A stretch of DNA of 37,779 nt from Hyphomicrobiales bacterium (GCA_025351165.1 JANXWK010000028.1:1-37779), one strand, 5' to 3'; positions 24,090 through 33,680 are shown, counted from the first letter of the stretch. The notes: a model not told the origin generated them from the sequence alone. Program-made: numbers and translations.

Positions 24090-24895
24090 GATTTGCGATA
24101 CGCCCTGATAATCAGCCAGCCTCCTGCCAAAATCATGGGAATAGAGAGCAGCATGCCCATTGTTGCCACGCCGCCAAAAATAAAACCTAATTGCGGGTCT
24201 GGCTCTCTAAAGAATTCACCTATGATACGCGCAATGCCGTAACCTGCGCCATAGCATCCAGCTACTAAACCAGGGCGTTTGACCCCCCCGCGCCCAACAA
24301 TAATTTGCAGGATGATAAAGAGCAGCAGCCCTTCCAACGCCGCTTGATACAACTGGCTGGGATGGCGTGGCTGGTTACCAGCACCAGGGAACACCATTGC
24401 CCACCAGACATCGCTTGGCCTGCCCCATAGTTCTGGCTTGATGAAATTGGCAATGCGCCCAAACAGGCTGCCCAAAGGCGCGGCGGCAGCGGCAACATCG
24501 AGCATGGTGAGGGCTGGTATTTTCTTTAGTTTTGCAAATAGCACAATTGCCAACATCGCCCCTAAAAACCCTCCATGATAGGACATGCCGCCATGCCAGA
24601 TTGCAGGAATTTCCCACGGTTCCTGCATAAAACGGGCAGGATCGTAAAACAGCACATAGGCGAGCCGCCCGCCCAAAACCACGCCAAGGGTTATATACAC
24701 AATCACATCATCAAAATGCTGCACTGTGGGGCGAGCCTGGCCTTGCGCCCAAAGACGCTCATTTTTGAGAGCGCGAGCTGCATAAAACCAGCCAATGAGA
24801 ATGGCTGCAATATAGGCCAGCGCATACCAGCGGATTTCTAAAGGGCCGATGTGAAGGGCAACTGGATCAAAAATGGGATAGGTGAGATGGGGCAT
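24086..24895 (-). CDS. lgt: prolipoprotein diacylglyceryl transferase
   Basis: Inner-membrane enzyme of 269 aa that transfers diacylglycerol from phosphatidylglycerol to the lipobox cysteine, the first step of lipoprotein maturation. Seven or so hydrophobic segments are visible. Diagnostic motifs are IWHGGMSYHGGFLGA (catalytic-region His), GRIANFIKPELWGRPSD (the Lgt signature with the essential Arg and Asn), and RHPSQLYQAALEG. This window encodes at least two predicted lipoproteins (16714 and 25697) that need it. Overlaps the methyltransferase start by 4 bases. Confidence 0.95.
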   Translation of the reverse strand: MPHLTYPIFDPVALHIGPLEIRWYALAYIAAILIGWFYAARALKNERLWAQGQARPTVQHFDDVIVYITLGVVLGGRLAYVLFYDPARFMQEPWEIPAIWHGGMSYHGGFLGAMLAIVLFAKLKKIPALTMLDVAAAAAPLGSLFGRIANFIKPELWGRPSDVWWAMVFPGAGNQPRHPSQLYQAALEGLLLFIILQIIVGRGGVKRPGLVAGCYGAGYGIARIIGEFFREPDPQLGFIFGGVATMGMLLSIPMILAGGWLIIRAYRKS

Positions 24896-24990
24896 GGGTG
24901 ATATTATATACCAAAATTTAAGACGTGAAACTACAAGTCAACAACGGGCATGACGCACGGAGAAAGCTGTTCTAGCATTGAGCCCCCTTC

Positions 24991-25022
24991 ATGCGCGGAC
25001 TTGATCCGCGTATCCACGTCTT
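24991..25022. repeat. second copy of the palindromic repeat arm
   Basis: 32 bases identical to the reverse complement of 10364-10395. A degenerate end of the facing arm (ACGGGCATGACG) is visible at 24951-24962. The remnant lies upstream of lgt, between it and the small lipoprotein gene. Confidence 0.8.
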
Positions 25023-25118
25023 AGCTTTATTATTTGGAAATGTCAGCGTTGAAGATGTCTCAGCTTTTAAAGGCATATTAAAACACTTTTAATTGCTAGA
25101 AATCCTTTGAATTCTAAA

Positions 25119-25697
25119 CTACTTCACAAATTCAGCGGAGCTTGCGGGAATAGCTGCTTCTGTTGATTTATTCCTCCCTGCTGCTGGAAGCAATTTGTTT
25201 AATTCGTCAAAAGGTTGAGGATTTTTTGGCGTACAAACATCGTGTACCCTTTCATCAGTAACAACCCGTGCTTTCCACATACTAGTTCCTTCATTTTGAA
25301 CTAATACATTAAACGAATACTTGCCACCTGGTCTTAAAGCATATGCAACGGCTCCAAGAGCGGTTTTATCTCCTTCAAAGTCAACAGATACGCAATACGT
25401 TGCTGATGTTGTTGACCCCAGCAAAGCTCGAAAAAAATATACTTCACTTATTTGGGCATTTTTGTAGTTAAGTGATACAAAATGAATCTTGGATCGTATT
25501 GATGAAGCGATATATTCAAGCTCTTTAGACGTATTTAAAGCAATTCTTGATTTAATAATGCTTAAGCTATTGTTATGAAGTGCTTTGAAAGCTGTTGCTT
25601 CTTCATCTTGAGGCGAGGTTGCTTGACATGATTGTAAAAATATTGCCAGCGAAGCTAAAACTGTAGCTTTTATAATGCTCTTTTTAAAATTTCTCAT
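25119..25697 (-). CDS. small lipoprotein of unknown function
   Basis: About 192 aa from ATG 25697, supported by a GGGAG run just upstream; a longer frame starts at 25733. The N-terminus is basic, then hydrophobic, ending in a lipobox (SLAIFLQSCQA), so it should be lipidated at the Cys. The mature part is mixed alpha/beta (RIALNTSKELEYIASSIRSK, GGKYSFNVLVQNEGTSMW), with Cys in ATYCVSVDFEG and HDVCTPKNP that could pair. No family recognised. Stand-alone gene in a gene-poor region. Confidence 0.7.
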   Translation of the reverse strand: MRNFKKSIIKATVLASLAIFLQSCQATSPQDEEATAFKALHNNSLSIIKSRIALNTSKELEYIASSIRSKIHFVSLNYKNAQISEVYFFRALLGSTTSATYCVSVDFEGDKTALGAVAYALRPGGKYSFNVLVQNEGTSMWKARVVTDERVHDVCTPKNPQPFDELNKLLPAAGRNKSTEAAIPASSAEFVK

Positions 25698-26151
25698 CAC
25701 CCACTCCCCAAAAACCAAAAAATATCTTGTCATAGCAATCCAGTCCCTGATTTTTGGCTTAATGTAAAGCGGCGTTGCGACTTATGGGAAACATTGCATA
25801 ATGAAAAAGAATGTGAACGAATTAACCGTGCAAAGCCGCTGACTATTGCGGCTTGATTATTTAGGGCGTGCAGTCATTTTTCAAAGCTATTTATACACTA
25901 CAGGTTTCTCAAACCGATTACGCTTGTGAGACGCACAAGCTAATCCACCTGATGTTTTACATCATTAGACAAAAGAACATAAAAGGTCTTAGCTTTTGAG
26001 GGCATAGGGGGCTCGTATGTATTGTGTGTAGGGTTATTGTAGAAGGCTGGGGGTGGAAGTCAAATTTTGAGCTTAATCATATAAAGCTCTTGTCCTCAAT
26101 CATTAATTTTTCACACCTTAATAGTACAGAAAGTGCTTCAAGGATGCCAAT
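25698..26151. other. gene-free stretch with several stem-loops
   Basis: About 450 bases without a convincing ORF. It contains a 7-base stem AAGCCGC/GCGGCTT (25833-25839 with 25848-25854), a 7-base stem GCTTGTG/CACAAGC (25922-25928 with 25934-25940), and next to it TGATGT/ACATCA (25950-25955 with 25959-25964) with a further outer CTAA/TTAG pairing. None is followed by a clear T-run. It should include the lipoprotein promoter on the minus strand. A small RNA is possible but I see no matching known family. Confidence 0.45.
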
Positions 26152-26409
26152 CTACCAATGATGATAAACAGTTATTAATCCCAAAATTGTTACTAAAAAT
26201 AAAAACCCTTTAATGTGGTTTAACTGTTCATTGATACACGAAAGCTGAACATAGATGCCACTTATGTCTCGTCTTGCAGCAATAATACTTTTTTGTACAT
26301 CTTTCTCATTGAGCTGTTCAATATATTCACTTTCAGCTAAGCTGACAAGCTTGCTTATGTTGAGCGCCCTTTTATCCCACCAGCTTACCACTTTAATATT
26401 TTCCTTCAC
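26152..26409 (-). CDS. small hypothetical protein with C-terminal membrane helix
   Basis: 85 aa from a GTG at 26409, or about 79 aa from a GTG six codons later, which has AAGGA about 10 bases upstream. The N-terminal part is charged and helical (LAESEYIEQLNEKDVQKSI), and the C-terminus is a single hydrophobic segment (GFLFLVTILGLITVYHHW), giving a tail-anchored layout. No family recognised. Coding potential is moderate only; it lies between a repeat and a gene-free stretch. Confidence 0.45.
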   Translation of the reverse strand: MKENIKVVSWWDKRALNISKLVSLAESEYIEQLNEKDVQKSIIAARRDISGIYVQLSCINEQLNHIKGFLFLVTILGLITVYHHW

Positions 26410-26423
26410 AGTTTGATAATTTA

Positions 26424-26490
26424 CCCCTTATCCAGCCTTTCAGGCTCCTTATCCAGCCTTTCAGGCTCCTTCTCCCGCAAGGAGAGAAGG
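26424..26490 (-). repeat. rhizobial-type intergenic repeat with a tandem duplication
   Basis: A 21-base unit (CCTTATCCAGCCTTTCAGGC plus T) occurs twice in perfect tandem at 26426-26446 and 26447-26467, followed by CCTTCTCCCGCAAGGAGAGAAGG (26468-26490), an imperfect hairpin. On the minus strand it lies directly downstream of fba and could act as a transcription stop or 3' stabilising structure. Confidence 0.8.
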
Positions 26491-26503
26491 ATGAGTGTTT
26501 TAA

Positions 26504-27568
26504 TTACCCAAATTTTGGATCAAGTTCGCCTTTTGCATAGCGTTTTGCCATATCTGCCACAGAAATTGGCTTGATTTTGGCTGCATGGCCTGCTGTGCCA
26601 AATTCTTCCAAGCGCTGTTTGCAGAGTTTTGTCATCGCTTCCATGGCAGGTTTTAGATATTTGCGTGGGTCGAACTCGCCTTTGTTTTCTGCCAGCACTT
26701 TGCGAATCTGGCCTGTCATTGCCATGCGGTTATCAGTATCAATGTTGATTTTACGCACGCCGTGTTTAATGCCGCGCTGAATTTCTTCCACAGGCACACC
26801 CCATGTCTGCGGCATTTCCCCGCCAAACTGGTTGATAATATCCTGTAAATCCTGCGGCACGGATGACGAGCCATGCATCACCAGATGCGTGTTTGGCAAT
26901 AATCTATGAATTTCCTCAATCACGTTCATGGCGAGAATTGCACCATCAGGCTTGCGGCTGAATTTATAGGCCCCATGCGAGGTTCCCATAGCGATTGCCA
27001 GCGCATCCACCTTGGTGGCACGTACGAATTTTACGGCTTCATCTGGGTTGGTGAGCAGCTGATCGTGGCTGAGTTTACCTTCTGCGCCATGGCCATCTTC
27101 TTGATCGCCCTCACCAGTCTCTAGTGAGCCTAGAATTCCCAATTCCCCTTCCACTGACACGCCGCCCCAATGCGCCATATCGACCACGGCTTTGGTAACA
27201 CGCACATTATAATCAAAATCAGCCGGGGTTTTACCATCGGCTTTTAGCGAGCCATCCATCATCACGGAGGTGAAATTGGACTGCATGGCTGTGACGCAGG
27301 TTGCTTCCTCGTTGCCGTGATCCAAATGGACGCAAACAGGAATGTGGGGATAAATTTCAACCACAGCATCCATCATTTTTGTGAGCATGACATCGTTTGC
27401 ATAAGACCGCGCGCCGCGCGATGCCTGAATGATGACGGGTGCATCAACTGTGTCTGCCGCTGCCATAATGGCAAGAGCCTGTTCCATATTGTTGATGTTA
27501 AAGGCTGGAACACCGTAGCCAAATTCAGCTGCGTGATCAAGTAATTGACGAAGGGTAATACGTGCCAT
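26504..27568 (-). CDS. fba: class II fructose-bisphosphate aldolase
   Basis: Zinc-dependent aldolase of 354 aa that splits or forms fructose-1,6-bisphosphate in glycolysis, gluconeogenesis and the Calvin cycle. Motifs: [15 protein letters not shown], the metal ligand region [42 protein letters not shown], and HGSSSVPQ. The length and the long [14 protein letters not shown] loop fit the class IIB, CbbA-like group. AAGGAG precedes the ATG. It follows pgk on the same strand by 83 bases, probably one transcript or two overlapping ones. Confidence 0.95.
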   Translation of the reverse strand: MARITLRQLLDHAAEFGYGVPAFNINNMEQALAIMAAADTVDAPVIIQASRGARSYANDVMLTKMMDAVVEIYPHIPVCVHLDHGNEEATCVTAMQSNFTSVMMDGSLKADGKTPADFDYNVRVTKAVVDMAHWGGVSVEGELGILGSLETGEGDQEDGHGAEGKLSHDQLLTNPDEAVKFVRATKVDALAIAMGTSHGAYKFSRKPDGAILAMNVIEEIHRLLPNTHLVMHGSSSVPQDLQDIINQFGGEMPQTWGVPVEEIQRGIKHGVRKINIDTDNRMAMTGQIRKVLAENKGEFDPRKYLKPAMEAMTKLCKQRLEEFGTAGHAAKIKPISVADMAKRYAKGELDPKFG

Positions 27569-27651
27569 TTTATGGTTAGCTCCTTGTGAAAAAATGTTTT
27601 AAAATGTTAATCTGAATTGCTTTGAAGCCTAGCTTTGCGCAATGAGGGTGC

Positions 27652-28851
27652 TTACAAGGCTCGAGCCTGCTTCAAAGCCTCAACACCTGGCAAGGCTTTG
27701 CCCTCCATCCACTCAAGAAATGCGCCGCCTGCTGTTGAAATATATGTCATGTCATTGGTGACACCTGCATGACTAAGCGCCGAAACTGTATCACCGCCGC
27801 CACCAACAGCAACCATGCCTTTGGTTTTAACAAGATGTGCTGCATGTTTGGCAACAGCAACAGTTGCAGCATCAAAGGGCTGCATTTCAAAGGCTCCAAA
27901 TGGGCCGTTCCACACAAGCGTTTTAATGGATTCAAGTTTGGCATTGATAGCAGCAACTGAAGTACTCCCAGCATCCAGTATTATTTCATTATCACTGACA
28001 GTCTCTACTGAAACTGTTCTTGAAGGCGCATTTGCTTTGAATTCTTCTGCCACGACTGCATCAACAGGGAGTATAATTTCGCAGTTTGAGGCTTTGGCTT
28101 TTGCAATAATGTCCATCGCAGTTTGCGCCAAATCTTTCTCGCAGAGCGATTTACCAATGGCTTTGCCTTGTGCATGTAAAAATGTATTTGCCATGCCGCC
28201 ACCAATAATCAGCATATCCACTTTTGTGACAAGGTTGCTTAAAAGCTCCAGCTTGCTCGAGACTTTCGCACCACCAACAATTGCTGCAACTGGACGCAAA
28301 GGCTTACCCAAAGCTTTGTCCAGTGCTGTTAATTCTGCCTGCATTGTGCGCCCAGCATAGGAGGGTAGTTTATGCGCCAAACCTTCGGTTGAGGCATGAG
28401 CACGGTGCGCTGCAGAAAATGCGTCGTTGACATAAGCATCGCCCAATTCTGCAAGTCCATTGATGAACTCGTGTGCATTTTTCTCTTCACCTTCATGAAA
28501 TCTTGTGTTTTCGAGGCAGATAATATCGCCATTTTTCATGGCTGAGACGGCACTTCGCGCAGCATCGCCAATGCAATCATCTACAAAACCAACGGGCTTG
28601 CCCAAAACTTTGCTCAAGGCATCTGCCACAGGTTTCAGGCTGTTTTCAGTATCACGCCCTTTTGGCCTGCCAAAATGAGAGAGCAGGATAACTTTAGCAC
28701 CCTTGTCAGATAGCTCACAAATGGTAGGTAAGATGCGCTCAATACGGGTTGCATCTGAAGGTACACCATTTTGCATGGGTACATTTAAATCAACTCGAAC
28801 AAGTGTACGTTTTCCAAGAGGGGCAAGATCGTCAAGAGTTTTAAAAGTCAT
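27652..28851 (-). CDS. pgk: phosphoglycerate kinase
   Basis: Cytoplasmic glycolytic enzyme of 399 aa catalysing 1,3-bisphosphoglycerate + ADP to 3-phosphoglycerate + ATP. The signature [13 protein letters not shown] is at the N-terminus. Substrate-binding [31 protein letters not shown] and the nucleotide loop [11 protein letters not shown] are all present. Length is normal for the family. No gapA is in the window; upstream the region faces the divergent helicase gene. Confidence 0.96.
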   Translation of the reverse strand: MTFKTLDDLAPLGKRTLVRVDLNVPMQNGVPSDATRIERILPTICELSDKGAKVILLSHFGRPKGRDTENSLKPVADALSKVLGKPVGFVDDCIGDAARSAVSAMKNGDIICLENTRFHEGEEKNAHEFINGLAELGDAYVNDAFSAAHRAHASTEGLAHKLPSYAGRTMQAELTALDKALGKPLRPVAAIVGGAKVSSKLELLSNLVTKVDMLIIGGGMANTFLHAQGKAIGKSLCEKDLAQTAMDIIAKAKASNCEIILPVDAVVAEEFKANAPSRTVSVETVSDNEIILDAGSTSVAAINAKLESIKTLVWNGPFGAFEMQPFDAATVAVAKHAAHLVKTKGMVAVGGGGDTVSALSHAGVTNDMTYISTAGGAFLEWMEGKALPGVEALKQARAL

Positions 28852-28995
28852 TCACTATTCCGTATTTAATTGAGCCGTATTTATAAAATCCTATAAAGCA
28901 GGCTTTTTTATAAAAGTGTAGTGCGGTTTTTGCATAAGCCACAGCCTGCAAAAGAACATAAGCGGAATTCTCTATGATCTTTTACGGTTTCTGTT

Positions 28996-30150
28996 ATGAA
29001 ATGGACAACCGATTCATTGATAAGTGTGAAATCCAACACCATGCCAACATTTTCTCCTCAGCAAGATGCTGCACTCAAGGCCATTTATATTTGGCTCAAA
29101 GACAAAAAAGGTGAGCAGGTCTTCCGCATGTTTGGCTTTGCCGGTACTGGCAAAACAACTCTTGCGCGGCACATTGCAGAGGGCATTGATGGTGATGTAC
29201 GCTTTGCAGCTTTTACTGGCAAAGCTGCACTTGTTTTGCGCTCAAAGGGCTGCGAAGGCGCAAGTACCATCCATAGCCTGATTTACCGCTCGCGCTCCAC
29301 TGATGAAGAAACGCCAGAATTTGTCATTAACCGTCAAAGTGATGCGGGGGATGCAAAACTCATCATTATAGATGAATGTTCGATGGTGGACGAAGATCTG
29401 GGCCGTGATCTTCTTTCATTTGGTACACGTGTCCTTGTTCTTGGAGATCCTGCACAATTACCCCCTGTTAAGGGCGGAGGTTATTTTACTGAGTGCGAGC
29501 CAGATGTAATGCTGACAGAAGTACATAGACAGGCGCGGGACAATCCGATTGTTGCCCTTTCTATGGCGGTGCGCGAAGGGGAGCGGTTGGTGCGTGGCAC
29601 CTATGGCGAAAGCCGTATAATAGGCCGCGACGAAATTGATGCTGAAATGGTTTTAAGTGCAAACCAGGTACTGGTTGGAACAAATAAAACAAGGCGTATG
29701 TACAACACGCGCATTCGTAATTTAATGGGTTATCATGATCCATTGCCAGGCATTGGCGAGCGACTGGTGTGTTTGCGAAATGAAAAGAAAAAAGGCTTGC
29801 TCAATGGCAGCATGTGGTCAGTTAAAGAAATGCGGGCCTCTAAATCCAAGCTGATTACGATGAATGTTACCCCGCTTGATGAGCTCGAAGGTATAAAACA
29901 AGGCAAGTCCATCAAGGTTTCTGTGTTGCCTGATTTTTTTAGCGGGGCGGAAGAGGAAATTCCTTATGCTATGCGTCGAAATTCAGATGAATTCACATAT
30001 GGGTATGCTCTAACCGTTCATAAATCCCAAGGCTCCCAATGGGACGAAGTAATGCTGTTTGATGAAAGCTATGCCTTTCGTGAACATAGCGCGCGCTGGC
30101 TTTATACAGGGCTAACGCGAGCTGCTCAGCGCATAACAATTGTAATATGA
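28996..30150 (+). CDS. RecD-like superfamily 1 DNA helicase (AAA ATPase)
   Basis: Protein of up to 384 aa. Walker A is GFAGTGKTTLA, motif II IIIDECSMVDEDLG, then LGDPAQLPPVKG and EVHRQARDNPIV, and the C-terminal UvrD-like motif TVHKSQGSQWDEV followed by YTGLTRAAQRI. These are RecD/TraA-like SF1 helicase motifs, here in a short form without extra domains. Role in DNA repair or recombination is inferred. The start is uncertain: ATG 29041 (MPTFSPQQDAALKAIYIWL) matches where the conserved domain begins and may be the true start. Neither has a strong ribosome site. Confidence 0.88.
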   Translation: MKWTTDSLISVKSNTMPTFSPQQDAALKAIYIWLKDKKGEQVFRMFGFAGTGKTTLARHIAEGIDGDVRFAAFTGKAALVLRSKGCEGASTIHSLIYRSRSTDEETPEFVINRQSDAGDAKLIIIDECSMVDEDLGRDLLSFGTRVLVLGDPAQLPPVKGGGYFTECEPDVMLTEVHRQARDNPIVALSMAVREGERLVRGTYGESRIIGRDEIDAEMVLSANQVLVGTNKTRRMYNTRIRNLMGYHDPLPGIGERLVCLRNEKKKGLLNGSMWSVKEMRASKSKLITMNVTPLDELEGIKQGKSIKVSVLPDFFSGAEEEIPYAMRRNSDEFTYGYALTVHKSQGSQWDEVMLFDESYAFREHSARWLYTGLTRAAQRITIVI

Positions 30151-30287
30151 TTATAAATACAGCAGTAATTGTACAAATTGCCTAAAAATGCATCATGTCG
30201 ATTTATTATCAATTTTATAGCATAAGATTGCGAAACAAAACCCAATAGGCTAACGCTTTAAAGTAAATTAAAGACTGGAGACAAATT

Positions 30288-30437
30288 GTGGCAACTGATC
30301 AAAATAATGATGCTAACTCAGCAATGGATTACAAAGAGCATGATAATACCTACGCCCTATTTATAGGAATGGTAAAATATGGCTCAATTGCCGTTATTGC
30401 CATACTTATTCTTATGGCACTGTTCTTGCTACCCTAG
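30288..30437 (+). CDS. aa3-type cytochrome c oxidase subunit IV
   Basis: Small gene of 49 aa with a GTG start and GGAG 7 bases before it. The product has a hydrophilic N-terminus with MDYKEHDNTYALFIGMVKY and one membrane helix (GSIAVIAILILMALFLLP). MDY-x-EH-x-TY is the signature of the alphaproteobacterial aa3-type oxidase subunit IV, a single-helix accessory subunit of the terminal oxidase. The other oxidase genes are not in the window. Its place just before the pnt operon is common in Hyphomicrobiales. Confidence 0.88.
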   Translation: MATDQNNDANSAMDYKEHDNTYALFIGMVKYGSIAVIAILILMALFLLP

Positions 30438-30610
30438 CACCTAGGCAACAGTTAAGACGCGTTTACTTGAGCGCGATTTTTTTGACTTTTGATTTGCTGA
30501 ATTCTTAAACGTAAAAAATTAAGTCTAACTATTTGTCTTGTTGCATGTTTTACACAAGAACTACTCACATTTCCTGTGAGATGTTCCAAGGTTATTTTGG
30601 GAAATCTACA

Positions 30611-31747
30611 ATGAAAATTGCTGTCGTTGATGAAAGCTTGAACAAAGAGCCCCGTGTTGCAGTTACGCCTGAGACAGTAAAAAAGTTTGTTGGTCTTGGA
30701 GCAGACATTGTTATTCAAGCGAATGCTGGACTGGCTTCTGGTATTTCAGATGCCGATTATATGTCTGCTGGGGCCACTATATCCAAAACAGCCAAAGATG
30801 CTCTTAAAGAGGCTGATTTAGTACTTAAAGTGCGCCGTCCCACTGATGCAGACGTTAAATTAATCAAAAAAGGTGCAAGCGTTTTAGCAATAATGGATCC
30901 TTACGGAAACGATGCTGCTCTTAAAGTTTTAGCCGATGCCGATCTATCATGCTTTGCCATGGAGTTAATGCCGCGCATAACACGTGCTCAATCCATGGAT
31001 ATTTTGTCTTCTCAGGCTAATCTTGCAGGCTACAGGGCAGTTGTAGATGCCTCTACACTTTATGGCCGTTCATTTCCAATGATGATGACAGCTGCGGGCA
31101 CTATTCCTGCAGCACGTGTATTTATCATGGGTGTCGGCGTTGCAGGGCTGCAGGCTATTGCGACGGCACGGCGTCTGGGGGCAATTGTTACTGCGACGGA
31201 TGTTCGTCCTGCAACCAAAGAGCAAGTTGAATCTTTAGGTGCTAAATTTATTGCTGTCGAGGATGATGAGTTCAAGCAGGCGGAAACGTCAGGTGGTTAC
31301 GCCAAAGAAATGTCAAAAGACTATCAGGACAAACAAGCAGCGCTAGTTGCCAGCCATATTGCCAAGCAGGATGTAGTTATTACAACTGCCCTTATTCCTG
31401 GTCGCCCTGCCCCAAAACTTGTTACAAAAGCCATGGTCGAATCCATGCGTGCCGGCTCTATTGTGGTGGATTTGGCAGTTGAACGTGGTGGCAATTGTGA
31501 ACTTGCAAAACTTGGCGAGGTTGTGGAGCACCAAGGCGTCAAAATTGCGGGTTACGATAATATGCCAGGACGCATGGCAGCAACAGCATCCAGCCTTTAT
31601 GCAAAAAATCTATATACATTTGCTGAAACACTTATCTCAAAAGAGACAAAAGCTCTTGCCATTAATTTTGAAGATGAGCTGGTTAAAGCTACATGTCTTA
31701 CACGTGATGGCTCAATTATTCACCCCAATTTTCAGCCAAAATCTTAA
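30611..31747 (+). CDS. pntAA: NAD(P) transhydrogenase subunit alpha, part 1
   Basis: Cytoplasmic NAD(H)-binding domain dI, 378 aa from ATG 30611 (MKIAVVDESLNKEPRVAVTP), the conserved family start; an ORF extension to 30533 is unlikely. The nucleotide fold is visible in ARVFIMGVGVAGLQAIATAR followed by ATDVRP. The mobile loop and KEMSKDYQDKQ are typical. With the next two genes it forms the proton-translocating transhydrogenase that uses the proton motive force to make NADPH from NADH. The alpha subunit is split in two genes here, as usual in alphaproteobacteria. Confidence 0.95.
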   Translation: MKIAVVDESLNKEPRVAVTPETVKKFVGLGADIVIQANAGLASGISDADYMSAGATISKTAKDALKEADLVLKVRRPTDADVKLIKKGASVLAIMDPYGNDAALKVLADADLSCFAMELMPRITRAQSMDILSSQANLAGYRAVVDASTLYGRSFPMMMTAAGTIPAARVFIMGVGVAGLQAIATARRLGAIVTATDVRPATKEQVESLGAKFIAVEDDEFKQAETSGGYAKEMSKDYQDKQAALVASHIAKQDVVITTALIPGRPAPKLVTKAMVESMRAGSIVVDLAVERGGNCELAKLGEVVEHQGVKIAGYDNMPGRMAATASSLYAKNLYTFAETLISKETKALAINFEDELVKATCLTRDGSIIHPNFQPKS

Positions 31748-31762
31748 ATTCAAGAGGTTCAA

Positions 31763-32206
31763 ATGGCAAGTCCGACCCCAGACCAAATTTTAGAACAGGC
31801 AAAGCTTGCTGCAAAAGCTGCGTCCCAATCTGCTGCTGAAGCACAAGCTTTTGTTGATCAACTCAGTAAAACTGTAGGTTCGGCGGCTTCTGCTGCAACA
31901 GGTGGTGCAGTCGATCCTTTTGTTTTTCAACTTGCTATTTTTGTTATGGCTATTTTTGTTGGCTATTATGTAGTGTGGTCTGTTACCCCTGCCCTTCACA
32001 CGCCCCTTATGTCCGTTACAAATGCAATTTCATCTGTCATTGTTGTGGGTGCAGTGCTGGCCGTTGGCACACAGATCATTCCTGAAGAAGCTTCAGGCTA
32101 TGCTCAATTTTTTGGATTTTCAGCTCTTATATTAGCTTCGGTAAATATTTTTGGTGGTTTTTTAGTCACAGAGCGTATGCTCTCCATGTACAAGAAAAAA
32201 GGCTGA
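31763..32206 (+). CDS. pntAB: NAD(P) transhydrogenase subunit alpha, part 2
   Basis: Membrane subunit of 147 aa. A hydrophilic Ala/Gln-rich N-terminus (EQAKLAAKAASQSAAEAQAF) precedes three to four hydrophobic segments: PFVFQLAIFVMAIFVGYYVVW, TNAISSVIVVGAVLAVGT, and ALILASVNIFGGFLVTERM. It forms part of the proton channel dII. It begins 15 bases after pntAA and ends 5 bases before pntB, with AAGAGG before its ATG. The last residues MYKKKG are typical. Confidence 0.94.
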   Translation: MASPTPDQILEQAKLAAKAASQSAAEAQAFVDQLSKTVGSAASAATGGAVDPFVFQLAIFVMAIFVGYYVVWSVTPALHTPLMSVTNAISSVIVVGAVLAVGTQIIPEEASGYAQFFGFSALILASVNIFGGFLVTERMLSMYKKKG

Positions 32207-32211
32207 GCGAT

Positions 32212-33618
32212 ATGATAAGTCCAAATCTAGCTAATTTTCTGTATCTTGTTTCAGGCGTGCTGTTCATTCTTGCACTTCGGGGGCTTTCGCACCCAACAAC
32301 ATCGCAGCAGGGTAATAAATTTGGCATGATCGGAATGGCAATCGCCATTTTGACAACGCTGATCCTTTCGCCTCCTGCAAGTTTCTTTGGCTGGCTCTTA
32401 CTGCTTGGTGGTCTTGCAATAGGCGGGGGCATCGGTTCTACCATGGCCAAGCGTGTGCAAATGACTTCAATGCCCCAGCTTGTAGCATTTTTCCATTCTC
32501 TTGTTGGTTTAGCCGCCGTTTTAGTTGCTGCTGCTGCGCTTTATGCACCAAAAGCCTTTGGTATTGGTTCTGCAGGCCACATCCACATGCACAGTCTGGT
32601 TGAAATGGCACTTGGCGTTGCAATTGGTGCAATAACATTTACTGGTTCAGTCGTCGCGTTTTTAAAGCTTGATGGTCGTATGAGCGGCAAACCCATCATG
32701 CTGCCAAACCGTCATATGATTAATATCGGGCTTGCTGGCGCATTAGTGCTTACCATTATCGTATTCATGGTTACTCAGTCCTATTTAGCTTTTTGGTTAA
32801 TTGCAGCACTTAGCTTTGCACTTGGCTTTCTCCTAATTGTGCCAATTGGTGGCGCTGATATGCCAGTTGTCGTGTCCATGCTTAATTCCTATTCGGGTTG
32901 GGCAGCCGCTGGCATTGGTTTTACGCTTAGCAACCTTGCACTTATTATCACAGGCGCACTGGTTGGCTCGTCTGGTGCCATCTTGTCCTATATTATGTGC
33001 AAGGGTATGAACCGCAGTTTTGTCTCTGTCATTCTTGGAGGTTTTGGCGGAGAAACTGCGAACACATCTGGCGGTGTGAAAGACGATCGGCCTGTACGTC
33101 AAGGCTCAGCTGATGATGCAGCCTTCATCATGCAGAATGCAGAGCGCGTTATTATTGTGCCAGGCTATGGTATGGCAGTCGCACAAGCTCAACATGCATT
33201 GCGCGAAATGTGTGATACGCTGAAAAAAGCAGGTGTTGAGGTTAAATATGCCATCCACCCGGTTGCAGGGCGTATGCCAGGCCATATGAACGTGTTACTG
33301 GCAGAAGCCAATGTGCCCTACGACGAAGTTTTTGAGCTGGAAGATATTAACTCAGACTTTGGACAGGCTGATGTCGCGTTTGTGATCGGTGCAAATGATG
33401 TAACCAATCCATCTGCTAAAACAGATAAAACATCGCCAATCTATGGAATGCCAATTCTGGATGTTGAAAAAGCCAAAACCGTGCTGTTTATCAAGCGCGG
33501 CATGGGATCTGGTTATGCAGGCGTTGAGAATGAGTTGTTTTTCAGACCCAACACTATGATGCTGTTTGGAGACGCCAAGAAAGTAACTGAGCAGATTGTG
33601 AAGGCTATGGGGCATTAA
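32212..33618 (+). CDS. pntB: NAD(P) transhydrogenase subunit beta
   Basis: Protein of 468 aa with about nine membrane segments (dII) and the C-terminal NADP(H)-binding domain dIII. The latter is marked by RVIIVPGYGMAVAQAQHAL, KYAIHPVAGRMPGHMNVLLA, and VIGANDVTNPSAK. KRGMGSGYAGVENELF near the end is diagnostic. It completes the transhydrogenase of the operon. A rho-independent terminator candidate follows the stop. Confidence 0.96.
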   Translation: MISPNLANFLYLVSGVLFILALRGLSHPTTSQQGNKFGMIGMAIAILTTLILSPPASFFGWLLLLGGLAIGGGIGSTMAKRVQMTSMPQLVAFFHSLVGLAAVLVAAAALYAPKAFGIGSAGHIHMHSLVEMALGVAIGAITFTGSVVAFLKLDGRMSGKPIMLPNRHMINIGLAGALVLTIIVFMVTQSYLAFWLIAALSFALGFLLIVPIGGADMPVVVSMLNSYSGWAAAGIGFTLSNLALIITGALVGSSGAILSYIMCKGMNRSFVSVILGGFGGETANTSGGVKDDRPVRQGSADDAAFIMQNAERVIIVPGYGMAVAQAQHALREMCDTLKKAGVEVKYAIHPVAGRMPGHMNVLLAEANVPYDEVFELEDINSDFGQADVAFVIGANDVTNPSAKTDKTSPIYGMPILDVEKAKTVLFIKRGMGSGYAGVENELFFRPNTMMLFGDAKKVTEQIVKAMGH

Positions 33619-33634
33619 GAGATTTAAGCAAGAT

Positions 33635-33680
33635 GCTGTGGCCATTGACAACAAATGCAAAGCCACAGCTTTATTTTTTT
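33635..33680 (+). terminator. rho-independent terminator of the pnt operon
   Basis: Perfect 8-base arms GCTGTGGC (33635-33642) and GCCACAGC (33662-33669) around a 19-base loop, followed by TTTATTTTTTT. It begins 17 bases after the pntB stop. The T-run overlaps the end of the opposite hypothetical gene. Confidence 0.75.

Noticed and set aside
25833-25860. Stem AAGCCGC/GCGGCTT considered as a terminator
   Set aside because: There is no T-run after the stem on either strand, so it is kept only as a stem-loop in the gene-free stretch.
27815-28360. 181-codon plus-strand ORF
   Set aside because: Antisense to pgk, which is unambiguous; no start signal or domain.
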